The notes under the pieces were generated by a model that searched no databases, was not told the origin of the DNA, and saw only the letters and a program-made list of their open reading frames with translations. A stretch of DNA of 64,000 bases from Atherix ibis. Its lineage: Eukaryota; Arthropoda; Insecta; Diptera; Athericidae. The DNA lies in the NCBI GenBank assembly GCA_958298945.1, contig OY282605.1, positions 10,439,811 to 10,503,810 of the forward strand, given 5' to 3'. Made by a program: the position numbers and the translations under genes. Within the stretch, counting starts at the first letter, position 1. Each line of letters starts with the position of its first letter. Below are positions 1-10,625 of this stretch, piece by piece.

Positions 1-407
1 AAAATAATAGAAAAAATATATAATTTTGCTTAAATATTAATTACTACACGTAAACATTAAACACATCCCGAAATCATCTTAAAAGCGCTTCATATAAATT
101 ATAATTAATCGGCACTTACTATAAAATTTTATATTAAAAAAGTAATCAAAATGGAATCACCAAAAGCTCTCTGAACAACATTCGTACAAGTTTCTGGTCC
201 CGGTAACTATGCGACCCTATATATATAAGTGAAGCTGTATTTTTATAGTGCGTTTCGAAAAATTTATCAGAAAAATATAGGGCAATGAATTTAATGGTAT
301 ATGAAAAGAAAAAGCTTATCGTCTATATCAAAAGGAAAAGCTTATCGGGTATATAAAAAAATAGCCTTTCGGAAGGCAAAGAAGCAAAAGAAGATTAATG
401 CAATACC
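1..407. other. A+T-rich sequence without recognisable gene
   Basis: Low-complexity A/T-rich DNA. A 97-codon open frame starts at 301, but its first third is lysine-rich repetitive sequence and its later part is mariner debris read in a shadow frame. I see no host gene here. Confidence 0.5.
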
Positions 408-1522
408 GAAAAGTGTGAGGTCAGACCACCGATTAACGTTAGGGCCGATAAATAAGTCCTTAAAAGGCTCAGAAAAAGTGTTATTTCCCTTGGATTGGGC
501 AATGCAGACACATGGATGCTCCACCATGACAACGCCCTATGTCGAACGGCCATCTTTATCAATGAATTTTTATCGGCAAAAAGGTTTTCTGTAATTTTCA
601 GCCACCTATTGACCTAAGCTCAGTTGATGTGACCTTTTTTCCTTTCTCCGAGGTCAAAAAACCTTTGAAAGGACGTCGTACTATCGATAGTACTCTCCTG
701 AAGATAATGAATGAGATCTGGCAACAGCGGTGGGATGATAGTATGAATGGAGATGGACCTCCAAATTCTGCTCGTATGTCAGGTTTACTTCGGCAAATAA
801 GTTTTGAATGTGGGCTGTTGTTTGGTTATCTAAAAACCGGGTACGGTATTATGAATAGTTTCTATATAAGAGAGGATTAAGTGGTCTGTGTGGTGCACCA
901 CAAGAGAGTGCCTGTCACCCTGTATAGAAAATGTGAAGCTTGTAAGGTCAGACCGTCGACTAACATTGGGGCTGATAAGTGAGTCCTTGAACAGCTAAGA
1001 AAAAGTGTTATTCTCCTTAGATTGGGCATTGCAGACCCTTGAATGATCTACTATGATAACGCCCTCTGTCGAACGGCCATCTTTAAAAACAAATTTTTAT
1101 CGGCAAAAAGGATTTCTATGATTTCTCAGCCCTCTATAGACCTGAGCTCAGTTGATGTGACTTTTTTTTGTTCTCCGAAGTCAAAAATCTTTCCAGGGTG
1201 ATGCTATCGACAGTTATTTTGGTACTGTCGATAGCATCCTCTTCTCTCTTGGAGAGAAAGAATGAGATCTGGCAACAGCGGTGGGATGATAGTGTAAATG
1301 GAAGATGGATGTTAGGGTTGGATGCTTTATCATATATATGGATGCTCCATGGTCAAAAAATCCTTGAAAGGATGTAATTTTGATACTGTCGATAGCATCC
1401 TCCTGAAAATAATGAATGAGATCTGGCAACAGCGGTGGGATGACAGTGGGAATGGGAGATGGACCTGCAGAGTGGTCTGTGCGGTGCACCGTATATAAGA
1501 GAGTGTCTCTCACCCTTTTGTA
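408..1522 (+). repeat. Tandem array of mariner-derived units
   Basis: A unit of about 525 bp is repeated, with copy A at about 408-933 and copy B from 934. A third, internally deleted copy starts near 1338. Shared landmarks include GTCGAACGGCCATCTTT (near 540 and 1067), TTTTTATCGGCAAAAAGG, and GAATGAGATCTGGCAACAGC (near 708, 1260 and 1411). The unit ends in a segment containing AGTGGTCTGTG and GGTGCACC. Reading frames with many breaks give WMLHHDNALCRTAIF, then FLSAKR, then a degraded PYSPDLSPCDFF-like stretch and LKG. This is the second and third catalytic-aspartate region of a SETMAR/GVQW3-type mariner transposase. The phrase IWQQRWDDS also resembles an R1 C-terminal motif, so the unit may itself be chimeric. 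No functional protein is encoded. Confidence 0.65.
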
Positions 1523-1828
1523 GATCTAGATTCATGCGAAATTAGAGTAAATGAGAATAGAGTGGATTTGAGTTTTTTTTTTTTTTTAGATTATTGAGGT
1601 ACAGGAGGAAACTTTCAAAAGGTACTCGACTGGGAGGCCTTCTACCTGTCAGACGAGTTATGCGTGATTTATACCTCGCCAAAACCTAACCTGTACCTCT
1701 ACCCTTGCTCCCGGAACGATGGTTCCCCAGCGGCACTCTTTGTAAATACTACTTCGCCGGGGCGTTCTTATAATATTTTACTATTTATTATATTTTACTG
1801 CTGTCCCGATGTTATGACGTCTCGCGGC

Positions 1829-2257
1829 CTATTCTTCATACGTGGTGTGAAGATCCTTGATAATAGATTCCGCGTACTCTGCAACTTTGTGCCAAGCCGA
1901 TTGGTTCTTCAGCATGCACTCCACTATGTTTTCTGGACTGATGGAACGGTCCACATTTTTCTCCAGATCTGCCCGTGTCCCCTCGTAAAAGGGGCATTGG
2001 AAGAACACGTGTTCTGCATCTTCCAGCACATCGTAGCAACGATGACAGTTTGGGGAGTCTGTTCTCTTGAATCTGTGCAAGTATGCCCGAAAGCATACAT
2101 GTCCAGTCAAGAGTTGGGTGATGTAATACCCGACTTCCGCGTGCAGGCGAGTGACCCATTTGGTGACATCTGGGATCAGTCGATGGGTCCACCGACCCTT
2201 CGTCGAACTGTCCCATCTTTCTTGCCAGAGGCGAACTGTCCCATCTTTCCCGCCCAC
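1829..2257 (-). pseudogene. R1 ORF2 C-terminal domain with zinc-knuckle-like motif
   Basis: This 142-codon frame contains LWQERWDSSTKGRWTHRLIP, typical of R1 C-termini. It then has CHRCYDVLEDAEHVFFQC, the Cys-Cys-His-Cys motif found near the C-terminus of R1 ORF2. It ends naturally at a stop before the 3' UTR and A-tract. The start is not genuine; it lies just after a deletion junction. The large open frame on the opposite strand at 1664-2410 is its antisense shadow. Confidence 0.85.
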
Positions 2258-2604
2258 ACTGGTGCTCCGTATAGTAGGACGGAGGTAACTACAGTTGCCA
2301 GTAGTCGTCTTCGAATTTGTTTAGGGCCTCCGATATTGGGCATTATCCGCGAAAGTGCGCCCTGTACTGCTGATGCCTTCTTGCTGGCGCTGGACATGTG
2401 CTTCTTGTAGTTATGTCTGGCATCCAAAACCACTCCTAGATACCTTATGTAGGGTAGCGACTGGATGTCGTGGTCGCCCACTCTTATGGTAATGGTCTCC
2501 ATTTTGTTCCGACTACTCACAAGGAGTGCTTCGGTCTTATGTTCCTCCGGATGGTGGTGGAGAATGCGGCTTCCAGATCCTCCAGGTGTTTGGCTACAAG
2601 GCAA
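2176..2604 (-). pseudogene. R1 ORF2 connection region
   Basis: After the deletion that removed the catalytic FADD motif, the minus-strand frame resumes with HKTEALLVSSR, IRYLGVVLDAR, RIMPNIGGPKQ and LLYGAPVW. These are hallmark phrases of R1-clade ORF2 proteins between the RT palm and the C-terminal domain. The frame then runs into the second deletion junction. A nearly identical stretch occurs on the plus strand at 52083-52290, so both copies belong to one R1 family. Confidence 0.82.
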
Positions 2605-2607
2605 CCG

Positions 2608-3141
2608 CTACGTTGTGTATGTCGGTAATTCCAGGTGGAGTAGGCTGTCGTACGTGACGTTCCGCAAGAGTGGCCTCAGGACAAAGCCCTGAGGTACTCC
2701 ACCCGTGATCCCATACTCCGCTGGTCTATCCTCCGTTTCGTAGTATAGTAGTCGATCACTGAAGTATGATCTGACCATCCTCTGTAGGTAGTAGGGCATC
2801 CCCATGTTCTTAAGAGCCTCCAGGACTCGATCCCAGCGGGCCGAGTTAAAAGCATTTTTGATGTCCAGGGTGACAATGAGGCAATACTTTTTGGAACAGC
2901 CTTTCCATCTCTTTCCTGAGATGGCTTCCTTTGCGATGTTCGTGACGAGTTCCAACGCATCGATGGTCGATCTCCCCTTCCTGAATCCGAATTGAAATTC
3001 GGAAAGTTGAGAATCGATATATTGCTCCAATCTGTCAGCCACTATCCGCTCCAAGTTCTTCCTGTCCGAATCCAGCATGCAAAGTGGACGATAGGATGCT
3101 GGTTCGTCCGTTGGTTTCTTCCCTTTTGGGATAAGAACCAC
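2608..3141 (-). pseudogene. R1-type reverse transcriptase fragment
   Basis: This 177-codon open frame begins MVLIPKGKKPTDEPASYRP, which matches the RT fingers of R1/Jockey-group elements. It continues through FGFRKGRSTIDAL (palm entry), LDIKNAF (catalytic motif A region, with N where a conserved D or K context is usual) and GGVPQG (motif B). The FADD catalytic motif C that should follow is missing because of an internal deletion, so the polymerase cannot be active. The start methionine is incidental, because coding similarity continues to the 5' truncation at 3164. Confidence 0.85.
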
Positions 3142-3177
3142 TCTTTGTTGCTTCCATCGAGTTGGAGTGGATCTGAG

Positions 3178-3654
3178 TGGTGCATTGAGTATGCGTGAGA
3201 GCTATTAATGACAGTGTCTGAAAGAAGAAAACGATTATTGAATGGGCGGTGAATGTGCGCGTGAAGTTGTACTTTCGGATGTAGGAAAACCCGCGTACCT
3301 AAGCTGGTTTAGCAGTGCCCAGGAATTGACAAGAGCAGAGTACAAGCCGAAGTGCTCTTGAAACCAAATTTTGTACCACGGAAATAGGATGGTCAATAGT
3401 AAAGAGCCTTAGGCTTCAAGGTGGTGGCTATGGTTAATACCCACATTGCAGGTACGGTCTTTGGTAATTATCTCAGGTGCCAAAGACCGTATGGTTTTAC
3501 GGTCTTTGGTAATTACCTCTTCTAATAGCAGAGGTTCGAATAGGCCTCGCCATAAACAGTTAATGTAATCATCTTGCAACTGGTTGCTTATTGTTATTCG
3601 CTAATCAGGTTTAGTGGTGTGTTGATTGAGCGTATCTCTATCCTCGTAGGCGGC
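3178..3654. other. Region between R1 and mariner C-terminal relic, with hairpin repeats
   Basis: There is no recognisable coding sequence. ACGGTCTTTGG at 3454-3464 is inverted at 3480-3490, and a 17-bp direct copy of 3454-3470 lies at 3499-3515. The base composition is more balanced than the surrounding DNA, which suggests derivation from another element's untranslated region. Confidence 0.45.
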
Positions 3655-3790
3655 AGCCAAAGGAATACAACCGAGAAGCTGAAGGCGATTACAATTCAAG
3701 CTTTCCAACAGTGTGGAAATTCGTATAGTTTCCCAAGGGAACTACTTTAAAGCAGATAAATTTAGTCTATAAACAAATGGTTGCAAAAAA
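3655..3790 (+). pseudogene. C-terminal relic of SETMAR/GVQW3-type mariner transposase
   Basis: Plus-strand translation gives EKLKAITIQAFQQC and then, after frame loss, REYFKADKF. This matches the conserved end of this mariner group (LKxIPxxxFQxC followed by xYFxGDKxxL). It probably belongs to the same ancestral element as the 408-1522 debris, separated by later insertions. Confidence 0.55.
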
Positions 3791-4281
3791 TAATTTAGTC
3801 ATTAGAAAAGTAATGAAAATTTCATTTTTTTTAACAATTTCCATTGAATCTCCACTCTTTCTTTTATAGAAAAATAATTAACTAATCCAGAAAAAAAAGA
3901 ACTTTTTTCGATTAAAAAATACACTAACTCAAACGATGATAAGCCATCCAACATTTCTGATACCAAAAATGGAAACTAAATCCAACCGAATCGTATATGC
4001 TCGTATGGTCGTGTAGACTTCTTATCTTAAAAAGTTAACAGGCAAACATGATTTTATACTTTACGGCTTTTGTAGTATGTCATCTATCTGATAATGTTGT
4101 TTATTCATTTTGATTACATGGTTAAGACTATCATGGACTAATAATAGTGTTCAGATTTCTTTTCACAAGTCAATAAAGCAACTGCGTTAAAACTGATACT
4201 TTAACAACTTAATTAAAACCTAAGATGGCATCGTCAGAGAAAATGCATTTACCCGAACCGACACTAAATATATATAAAAGT
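3791..4281. other. A+T-rich spacer
   Basis: No gene, tRNA or transposon signature recognised. Confidence 0.5.
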
Positions 4282-5543
4282 TACGTGGGCTACTATATAT
4301 ATTTCTGGCCTAATAATGAAAATGCGAATATTTATCAACGAAAAAGGTTTTATTGTTTTTCAAAATATTCTCCATCAAGATTTATACACTTTTGCATGCG
4401 CTCAAACCAATTTTCGAAGCACTTTTTCCACTCCGATTGAGACACCTCCAAAACATGGTTTCGTTGACCACGCATTTTTTTCTTGATGTGTGGGAATAAA
4501 AAGAAGTCATTGGGTGCCAAGTCAGGGCTGTACGGAGGATGACCCATCAATTCGACGTTTTGTCCGGTCAAAAAGGCGCTGGTTTGAGCCGATGTGTGAG
4601 AGCTCGCATTGTCATGGTGCACAATGATTCGACTTCTCTTGTTCGTTTTTCGAATTTCTCCGAAGACTTCAGGCAAACAAATGGTGGTGTACCACTCAGA
4701 ATTGACCGTCCTACGTTGCACAAGCGGAACAGTCGCCACATGACCAGTTTTGCCAAAGAAACAAGCGACCATTTGCTTCGAAGTGCTTCTTCCACGAACA
4801 ACTTTCGTTGGATTTGACTCGTCTTGGAAGACCCACACGGTCGATTGCTGTTTTGTTTCGGGCTCATACGCATAGATCCATGATTCGTCACCTGTGACGA
4901 TCTTATAAACGTCTTTTGAAGCACCGCGATCGTATTTTTTCAGCATTTCTTTACACCAATCCACACGAGCCTTTTTTTGAGCGATTGTCAAATTGTGCGG
5001 GATCCAACGAGAACAAACCTTTTTTACGGCCAGGTGTTCATGCAATATCGAATGTATGCTGGTGGGAGAAATGCCTAGGCATGCCTCTATCTCACGGTAT
5101 GTCACATGACGGTCTTGCATTATCAGTTCACGTACGGCATCGATGTTTTCTGGAACAACGGCTGTTTTTGGACGACCTTCACGGAATTCGTCTTTGAGCG
5201 AGCGTCGGCCACGATTGAATTCGTTGTACCAGTTTTTCACAGTGCTATAGGATGGTGCTTCATAGCCATACAAAGATTTAAGTTCATCGATGCACTCTTG
5301 TCGTGATAATCCACGTCGAAAGTTGTGAAAAATGATCGCACGAAAATGTTCACGAGTTAATTCCATTTTTTTGCCAAATTGATTTTTTCAAGTCACTGTA
5401 AACAACACAAATGATAGTCGTACGTCAAAACGTTCTGAGTACGTTTATGCTAAAAAATGTCAAACTTTCCAATGGAAATGTCAGATCGCACCTGGCAACA
5501 CTTAGTGTTGCCTAGGCCAGAAATATATATAGTAGCCTACGTA
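4282..5543 (-). mobile_element. Structurally complete mariner element (TA-flanked)
   Basis: The element spans 4284-5541 (1258 bp), flanked by TA at 4282-4283 and 5542-5543. The terminal inverted repeats are about 30 bp and nearly perfect: the left end reads CGTGGGCTACTATATATATT and the right end, on the complement, CGTAGGCTACTATATATATT, both continuing TCTGGCCTA. The interior carries a single uninterrupted transposase gene on the minus strand. Near-identical ends plus an open frame mark it as the youngest mariner in the window. Confidence 0.93.
4350..5366 (-). CDS. mariner transposase, DD34D type, open reading frame intact
   Basis: This 338-aa transposase should bind its element's inverted repeats and catalyse cut-and-paste transposition into TA. 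It has two N-terminal helix-turn-helix regions (about residues 20-50 and 84-112) separated by a GRP linker at 64-66, and WIPHNLT at 121-127. The catalytic triad is D160 (TGDESWIYAY), D252 (HHDNASSH) and D287 (PYSPDLAPND), with 34 residues between the last two. The start at 5366 gives MELTREHFRA, the usual beginning in this lineage, and the C-terminus GEYFEKQ is complete. One oddity: after RGQR (299-302) the chain passes at once to NHVLEVSQSEW. Relatives as I remember them carry roughly 15 more residues there, so an in-frame deletion is likely. Whether the enzyme is active is unknown. Confidence 0.93.
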   Translation of the reverse strand: MELTREHFRAIIFHNFRRGLSRQECIDELKSLYGYEAPSYSTVKNWYNEFNRGRRSLKDEFREGRPKTAVVPENIDAVRELIMQDRHVTYREIEACLGISPTSIHSILHEHLAVKKVCSRWIPHNLTIAQKKARVDWCKEMLKKYDRGASKDVYKIVTGDESWIYAYEPETKQQSTVWVFQDESNPTKVVRGRSTSKQMVACFFGKTGHVATVPLVQRRTVNSEWYTTICLPEVFGEIRKTNKRSRIIVHHDNASSHTSAQTSAFLTGQNVELMGHPPYSPDLAPNDFFLFPHIKKKMRGQRNHVLEVSQSEWKKCFENWFERMQKCINLDGEYFEKQ

Positions 5544-6293
5544 TGTACAAGTTTATCCTTAAGGAATGTTTTACATCTTCATCTTATATGGGGTTGTACT
5601 AGTATCTTTATAACCTTAAAATTACTCGAACATGTAACAGAGCAGACTTTTGTACAAAGTGTAAAACTTCTTCTTGCGCGTAGGATGCACTATCAGACAA
5701 CAACAAACATTATATTATCTAGAAATTTATGCCAAAAGCAACAAATAAGAAAAAAATCTTTCCATAAAAGATAAAATATTATTGATAGTAGAGTAAAGAC
5801 AAAACTTTGCCACACAATGATTACTTTATTAATTTTTCTAAAAAGAGCTAATACTTTTTGAAAATATCAATATTAGTTTAGGAAAAATAATAATTAAACT
5901 AGATTTATCACTATCGGTAATCTTATAGATATTAGGAAATATATCTACGTACATATGTGTATAAATTATCGAGGTAAATTTGATAGGTAAATTTGTATAG
6001 TCATACGCTTTATACTATCATAACGAACACTATCAGCTTATAGGATTAATTTATTTACATACTAAAAATAGTTTGGCAAAAGTTTAACGATAGTTTTTAT
6101 TAATTTTAGCGAAATTCTAAAGAAAAACTTAAACTAATAAATTCTATCTTAAAATTTTACAATTATTTGCATATCTAATGGATTATTTATACTAAAAGTA
6201 ATTGCGTTTGAGTTTTATGTGATAACTATTAGTGATAGATAAATAAAATTTATCTTTTATAGCTATTAAAATATTCACCAAACCGATATGAGT

Positions 6294-6319
6294 ATTTATT
6301 TATTTATTTATTTATTTAT
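6294..6319. repeat. (TTTA)n microsatellite
   Basis: About six perfect tandem copies of a TTTA tetranucleotide. Confidence 0.9.
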
Positions 6320-7137
6320 GTAAAAGCATGTTAGTTTGTGTTTATGTGAAAGTATGTAAATCAAAGATTACCAATCAGATTGTATGACAGTACATGTTCG
6401 TGGGCAAAATCTAAAGATAATCTATTTACTACACAAGTAGTTGCTTATTATGCTCAATTTGAATTTTATTACAGAGCCATTTGTCTTAGCAATATTACGA
6501 TGGAGTCATCGTAATCAGGACTTTGTACTCTCGAAGACACCACATCCAGTCATCTTTGTCTGCTTCTTGTTAGCCAGCCACCTTATCATATTGCTGGTTA
6601 TTGATTGTTTTCTTTGTGTCAGCAAAGATACGCTCGTACGAAGCGCAGAGTTACTACCTTTGTTTGTTTAGCTAATAATTAATAATCGCAGATTTATCAC
6701 CTGAACTGTATTATAGAGTATGATTTGGATATGAGCACCTTCTGGATACCGGTAACGAATATACAAAAACTGACTGGCTTACACGTACATATAAATATGA
6801 AAACATAAAATACTTAATTAACTAGAATTTTAGTCCTATACGTACGCGTAAATTTATATATACACAAACATATATGGTGTTACATACGCATCCATAAACC
6901 TAATCATACTATCATACTCGAATGCTATACATCCGAATTATAAGCCATCAATTAAAATTAATTTATGCAAAATCCCATTCCAGATGGGTTTTAATAAGTC
7001 AATGTATTGAGCAATTTCTCATTTAATTACTGTATAAGCTGCTACATTTAAGATAAAACGTGATATGAAAATTAATTTATTTCGCTTATGCATAAATTGT
7101 TTTGACTACATTTTCTTATACATCTTCTTCTTCTAAT

Positions 7138-7172
7138 AATAATTATAATAATAATAATAATAATAATAAATA
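7138..7172. repeat. (ATA)n microsatellite
   Basis: A trinucleotide AAT/ATA tract of about ten units. Confidence 0.85.
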
Positions 7173-7380
7173 GTAATACAAAAATTAATAGTAAGAGGTA
7201 TTTTTACTGTATGATTTTATATGCAAATTGGTGGTCTGTACCGTATGTTATGTACTTACTTGGTTATGATCATCTAAATCTAAAACGAATAAGTAGACGC
7301 ACTCATTAACTTTTTATTATATTCAAATTTGTACACAAGTATATGCAAAATAGAATATTATATATTTTTTTTCTTAAATT

Positions 7381-8485
7381 TAACAAGTGTATAAGCTTAA
7401 ATCCGCTGTTTTTTTGGTCAAAAAAAAACACATATTTTTTCATAGAAAGCAAAAACAAATTTATTCAAAGTACTTGCCCTCGCTAGCTATACGGACAATT
7501 TGTAGATACCACGCCAAAAAAAATCCTTCTCTTTCGAGGCAAACCACGTCTTCGTAAGAATCGAAGTGCTGCTCAGCGAGTGCGTGGCCCATCAGTTGAG
7601 TGTCTCCAAGTAGTTTCGGACCATTTTTGACGTGTGCGATGGTGCGTTGTTGTGGAGGAAAATCAGCTTATCATGGCTTTGTTGATAATTCGTCCTTTTT
7701 TCACGCAGAGCACGGTGCAATTTGATCAGTTGTTGGTGGTAGCGGTGGGTATTGACAGTTTCACCAGGTTTCAACATCTCATAGTAGACGATACCATGCT
7801 GATGCCACCAAACGTACAGAATCGTCTTACGTCCGAAGCGATTTGGTCTTGGGGAAGATGTTGATGGTAGGCCGGGATCAACCCACGATTTCTTGCGTTT
7901 ATTATTCTCGAAATATATCCACTTTTCATCGCCTGTCACAATCCGAAGCAGGAACGACTTTATTTTTTGTCTGGCGAGCAAGATTTCGCATGTGTTCAAT
8001 TCATGCGGCACCCATTTTCCGATCTTTTCAATCTTCCCCATGGTACGCAGACGCATGGAAATGGCTGGTTTAGTAACACCCAATTGCTCCTTTAGCATTT
8101 TTTCCGATTGGGTATCGTCTTCGCCCAAAATAGCCTGCAATTGATGGTCCTCAACCTTCCTAGGCCGATTTTTACGCTTCTTGTCTCACAAGTCAAGATA
8201 AAGCACTGTCACCATAGGCCTCCATAAGCATTCGATACGATTTGGCAGCCGATTTCTTCAAATTAAGGCAGAAAACCAGAGCTTCCCGCATATGCTCTTT
8301 TTCTGGCACAAAACTAGACGATTACGAAAGGAAAAATGTATGTTGTTGTACGAAATTGCTGACAATGTGCACTGATTAATGTTGACAGATGTCAAAGTCA
8401 TAAAAAGAAAAAGTATGGCGTGCCCATGGTAGCCTAATACGCTCACTCACGCCATCTATGACCATTTAAGCTTATACATTTGGTA
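7381..8485 (-). mobile_element. Mos1-like (mauritiana-type) mariner, copy 1, deleted
   Basis: Element at 7383-8483, about 1.1 kb, with TA on both sides. The left end is ACAAGTGTATAAGCTTAAAT; the right end, on the complement, is CCAAATGTATAAGCTTAAAT. The transposase on the minus strand is recognisable through QAILGEDDTQSEKMLKEQLG, GKWVPHELN, IVTGDEKWIYF and HNNAPSHTSKMVRN. The C-terminal part containing PAYSPDLAPSDYHLF is deleted, joining LETLN directly to a GHALAEQ-like segment near 7590-7595. The N-terminal RWFxxF helix region is also missing. The element is non-autonomous. Confidence 0.9.
7592..8140 (-). pseudogene. Mos1-like transposase fragment lacking the third catalytic Asp
   Basis: This 182-codon frame covers the second helix-turn-helix, the first catalytic Asp (VTGDEKW) and the second (HNNAPSH, where HDN is expected, so Asp is replaced by Asn). 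A deletion at its end removes the third catalytic Asp. Two catalytic positions are therefore lost, and it can only be a relic. Confidence 0.85.
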
Positions 8486-9585
8486 AATTACGTAATTTTT
8501 ACATTGAATTAATTTTTTTAATTTATCAAAAAGAGTATTTTGAAAAATTTAACATTAATCAAGGATAAATGTTGATGATCACTGCAACTTCAAAGGCAGG
8601 CAACAATGTTTATAAACATTTTTTTCAATTAAAAACTTTTTGAAATATTCTTGAATTTTTGAATTTATTTTCTTTTTTTTTGTATTTAATTTTTATGCCA
8701 AAAATTTCAATATTTTTGCAGATATTTATTTAACAAACAGATTTTTTATTGGAAGAATTTTTTTTTATAAAAACTTGGGTGAGCAAGTATCAAAAATATT
8801 TATTTAAAATTGAATTTGAATTTATTATAATTATGTATAAAATGTAAACGTGGATCAACAGCCTCGTTTTTTTCTTGAATATGGATTTTTGGATCTTAAA
8901 TTAATTTTTAATAATAAACTGATACTTTTCTTTTTAAAAAGCTCCACAGAAAACCATTCAATAGTGTCAAATCGCAAGATCTTGGTGGCCAATTCCATTC
9001 AGTGTTTCGTGAGACTATTCAATCCGATGTTTTGGACTTGTTGTGTGGCTCGTAGTGCCGTTTTGTTTTTAAACCAAAGCTAATTCACATTAAATTTTTT
9101 TCAATTTCGCCAACAAAAAGTTCGTTAACATGTCATGATATCGTTCAGAATTTATTGTAATGGCCTCTTCACGATAATTATTGAAGAAGACCAATTATTC
9201 TGCCAGCCCGTTACCTGCAGTAAAATGTAACTTTCTTAAGATGCATCGAGTTTTCGTAAATCAAATGAGGGGTTTTCTAGTCATAGATTCAGCAATTTAG
9301 TTTGCTAACGTGGTCGTCTGTAATTGAGTAATTCGTCTTCATTTTTACAGAACGCCTAATTTCATAATAAATTTGGATGATTAAAATAGGTTGTGCTGTT
9401 CTTAATGAGACCATGATTGAAATTGTATTACTTTAAACTTGACACCGTAAAAAAAATCCATCATAACATAGCGTTTTCATAGATATTTCGAATACTGAAA
9501 AAACCACATTTGTAAACATTTTTACTAAAATATAGTTTTTATTTTGTAAAAAATATCTTTAAAAAAATCACTTTCTTAAAAAAAT
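8486..9585 (-). pseudogene. Tc1/mariner-superfamily relic (WPPRSCDLTPLD group), paired with Mos1-like copy 1
   Basis: Minus-strand frames with many breaks give a recognisable order. A VTFYCG-like and AGRIIG-like block comes first, then TINSERYHDML, LAKLKKI, LWFKQNGTTSHTT and finally LATKILRFDTIEWF, a decayed form of NWPPRSCDLTPLDYFLW. The whole interval is repeated at 59784-60735 with the same Mos1-like mariner beside it at the identical junction. The relic is untranslatable. Confidence 0.7.
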
Positions 9586-10620
9586 TAAATTTTGTAAGGA
9601 CTAAAAAAATTTTATAGAAAACGACAATAAATTAATATCAAATATTTTAATAATTCGAAAGAAAAAAAAATCATTATTAATTCAAGACAAAAATATAATC
9701 AATAGTGCACTATTAAAAGCACCAAATTTACATACTTTCCGATAGAGACTCCGTGGTGGTCTACCTTAATTCCGAAAGGGTACTATGATAGTTACAAATG
9801 TTAGTCAATATATCAATTCTTTCCAAAAAGTACGAGTCTTATCAAATTAAGGGTTCCAATTGGGAGTGTTTACCGATTTTGATTTTACTTCGACTTTAAT
9901 TGCCTAATTTCAAAATTAATCACTACTGACAGACACATTTGTACTCATGTCTTTTGGATGTATTTTCAAAAGAATTTCAGATTCAAGATTTTTTTTATGA
10001 AGAGATATGGAGTAAATTAAAGAAACATGAACACTATGGAAAAATCTAAAGATAATCGACCACCAACCTTAGCTTCAGCAGAAACAATTTAAAATCTTCT
10101 CGGATGTGTGGGATGAAAATTTTGGAGCCAGATTAAGTGAACATATTTCAAAATCAAAATGAAAAATTCACTTTTTGGATTTGCATACCAATAAGTTTCC
10201 ATTTTCAAAAGCTGTACAGAATATTTCTCTGTTAAAGTCTTAAAAATAAAATATTTATAATCGATTTAACATAATTTTTTTTTTCATTGAAAACTATTAT
10301 GTGAACGTGGGAAATATGAATTTTTTCTTGTCTATCAAGAGTGGTTTTTTTTTTTTTAAATTAAAATATATTATTAAAAAATTTATTTTAATGTAAATTT
10401 CCAATATTAATTAAAAGATAAAAATAGGATTTTTTTAAGAAATTAATTTTATATTTATGAAAAAAAAAATGCGTTATTATAAAAATTTATTGTAATAAAT
10501 AATTGACTTGTATTGTACAATAAAAAGTTATCCAATTAATAGTTTTTTTAAGATAAAAATTAATTAGACTTAAAGTTGCCATTTTATATAATAATATAAT
10601 TAACTAAAATATTATACACT
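9586..10620. other. A+T-rich spacer
   Basis: Homopolymer-rich DNA; no coding similarity recognised on either strand. Confidence 0.5.
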
Positions 10621-10625
10621 TCTCA

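Larger units (their letters stand above)
1560..3177 (-). mobile_element. 5'-truncated R1-clade non-LTR retrotransposon with target-site duplications
   Basis: Minus-strand element at 1573-3164 flanked by 13-bp direct repeats with one mismatch: GAGTGGATTTGAG at 1560-1572 and GAGTGGATCTGAG at 3165-3177. The minus-strand 3' end is an A-tract (T-run from 1573). The order on the minus strand is reverse transcriptase, RYLGVVLDAR region, C-terminal domain and short 3' UTR. The 5' part (ORF1, endonuclease, start of RT) is absent, as expected from truncated target-primed reverse transcription. Two internal deletions are visible. One removes the catalytic FADD region between about 2600 and 2640. Another joins the GAPVWAG segment to the C-terminal domain near 2200-2260, where GAACTGTCCCATCTTT occurs twice. 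The element is dead. Confidence 0.88.
5544..7380. other. Non-coding, A+T-rich interval with microsatellites
   Basis: It contains a (TTTA)n microsatellite near 6294-6319 and an (ATA)n tract near 7138-7172. The few open frames (for example 6441-6671) lack codon bias or motifs. No host exon recognised. Confidence 0.5.

Noticed and set aside
1664..2410. 248-codon plus-strand open frame
   Set aside because: It is the antisense of the R1 C-terminal and connection regions, whose minus-strand frames carry the recognisable R1 motifs.
7630..8144. Several plus-strand open frames over the Mos1-like copies (also near 31.7, 36.5, 59.2 kb)
   Set aside because: They recur only because they are antisense to the same transposase sequence.
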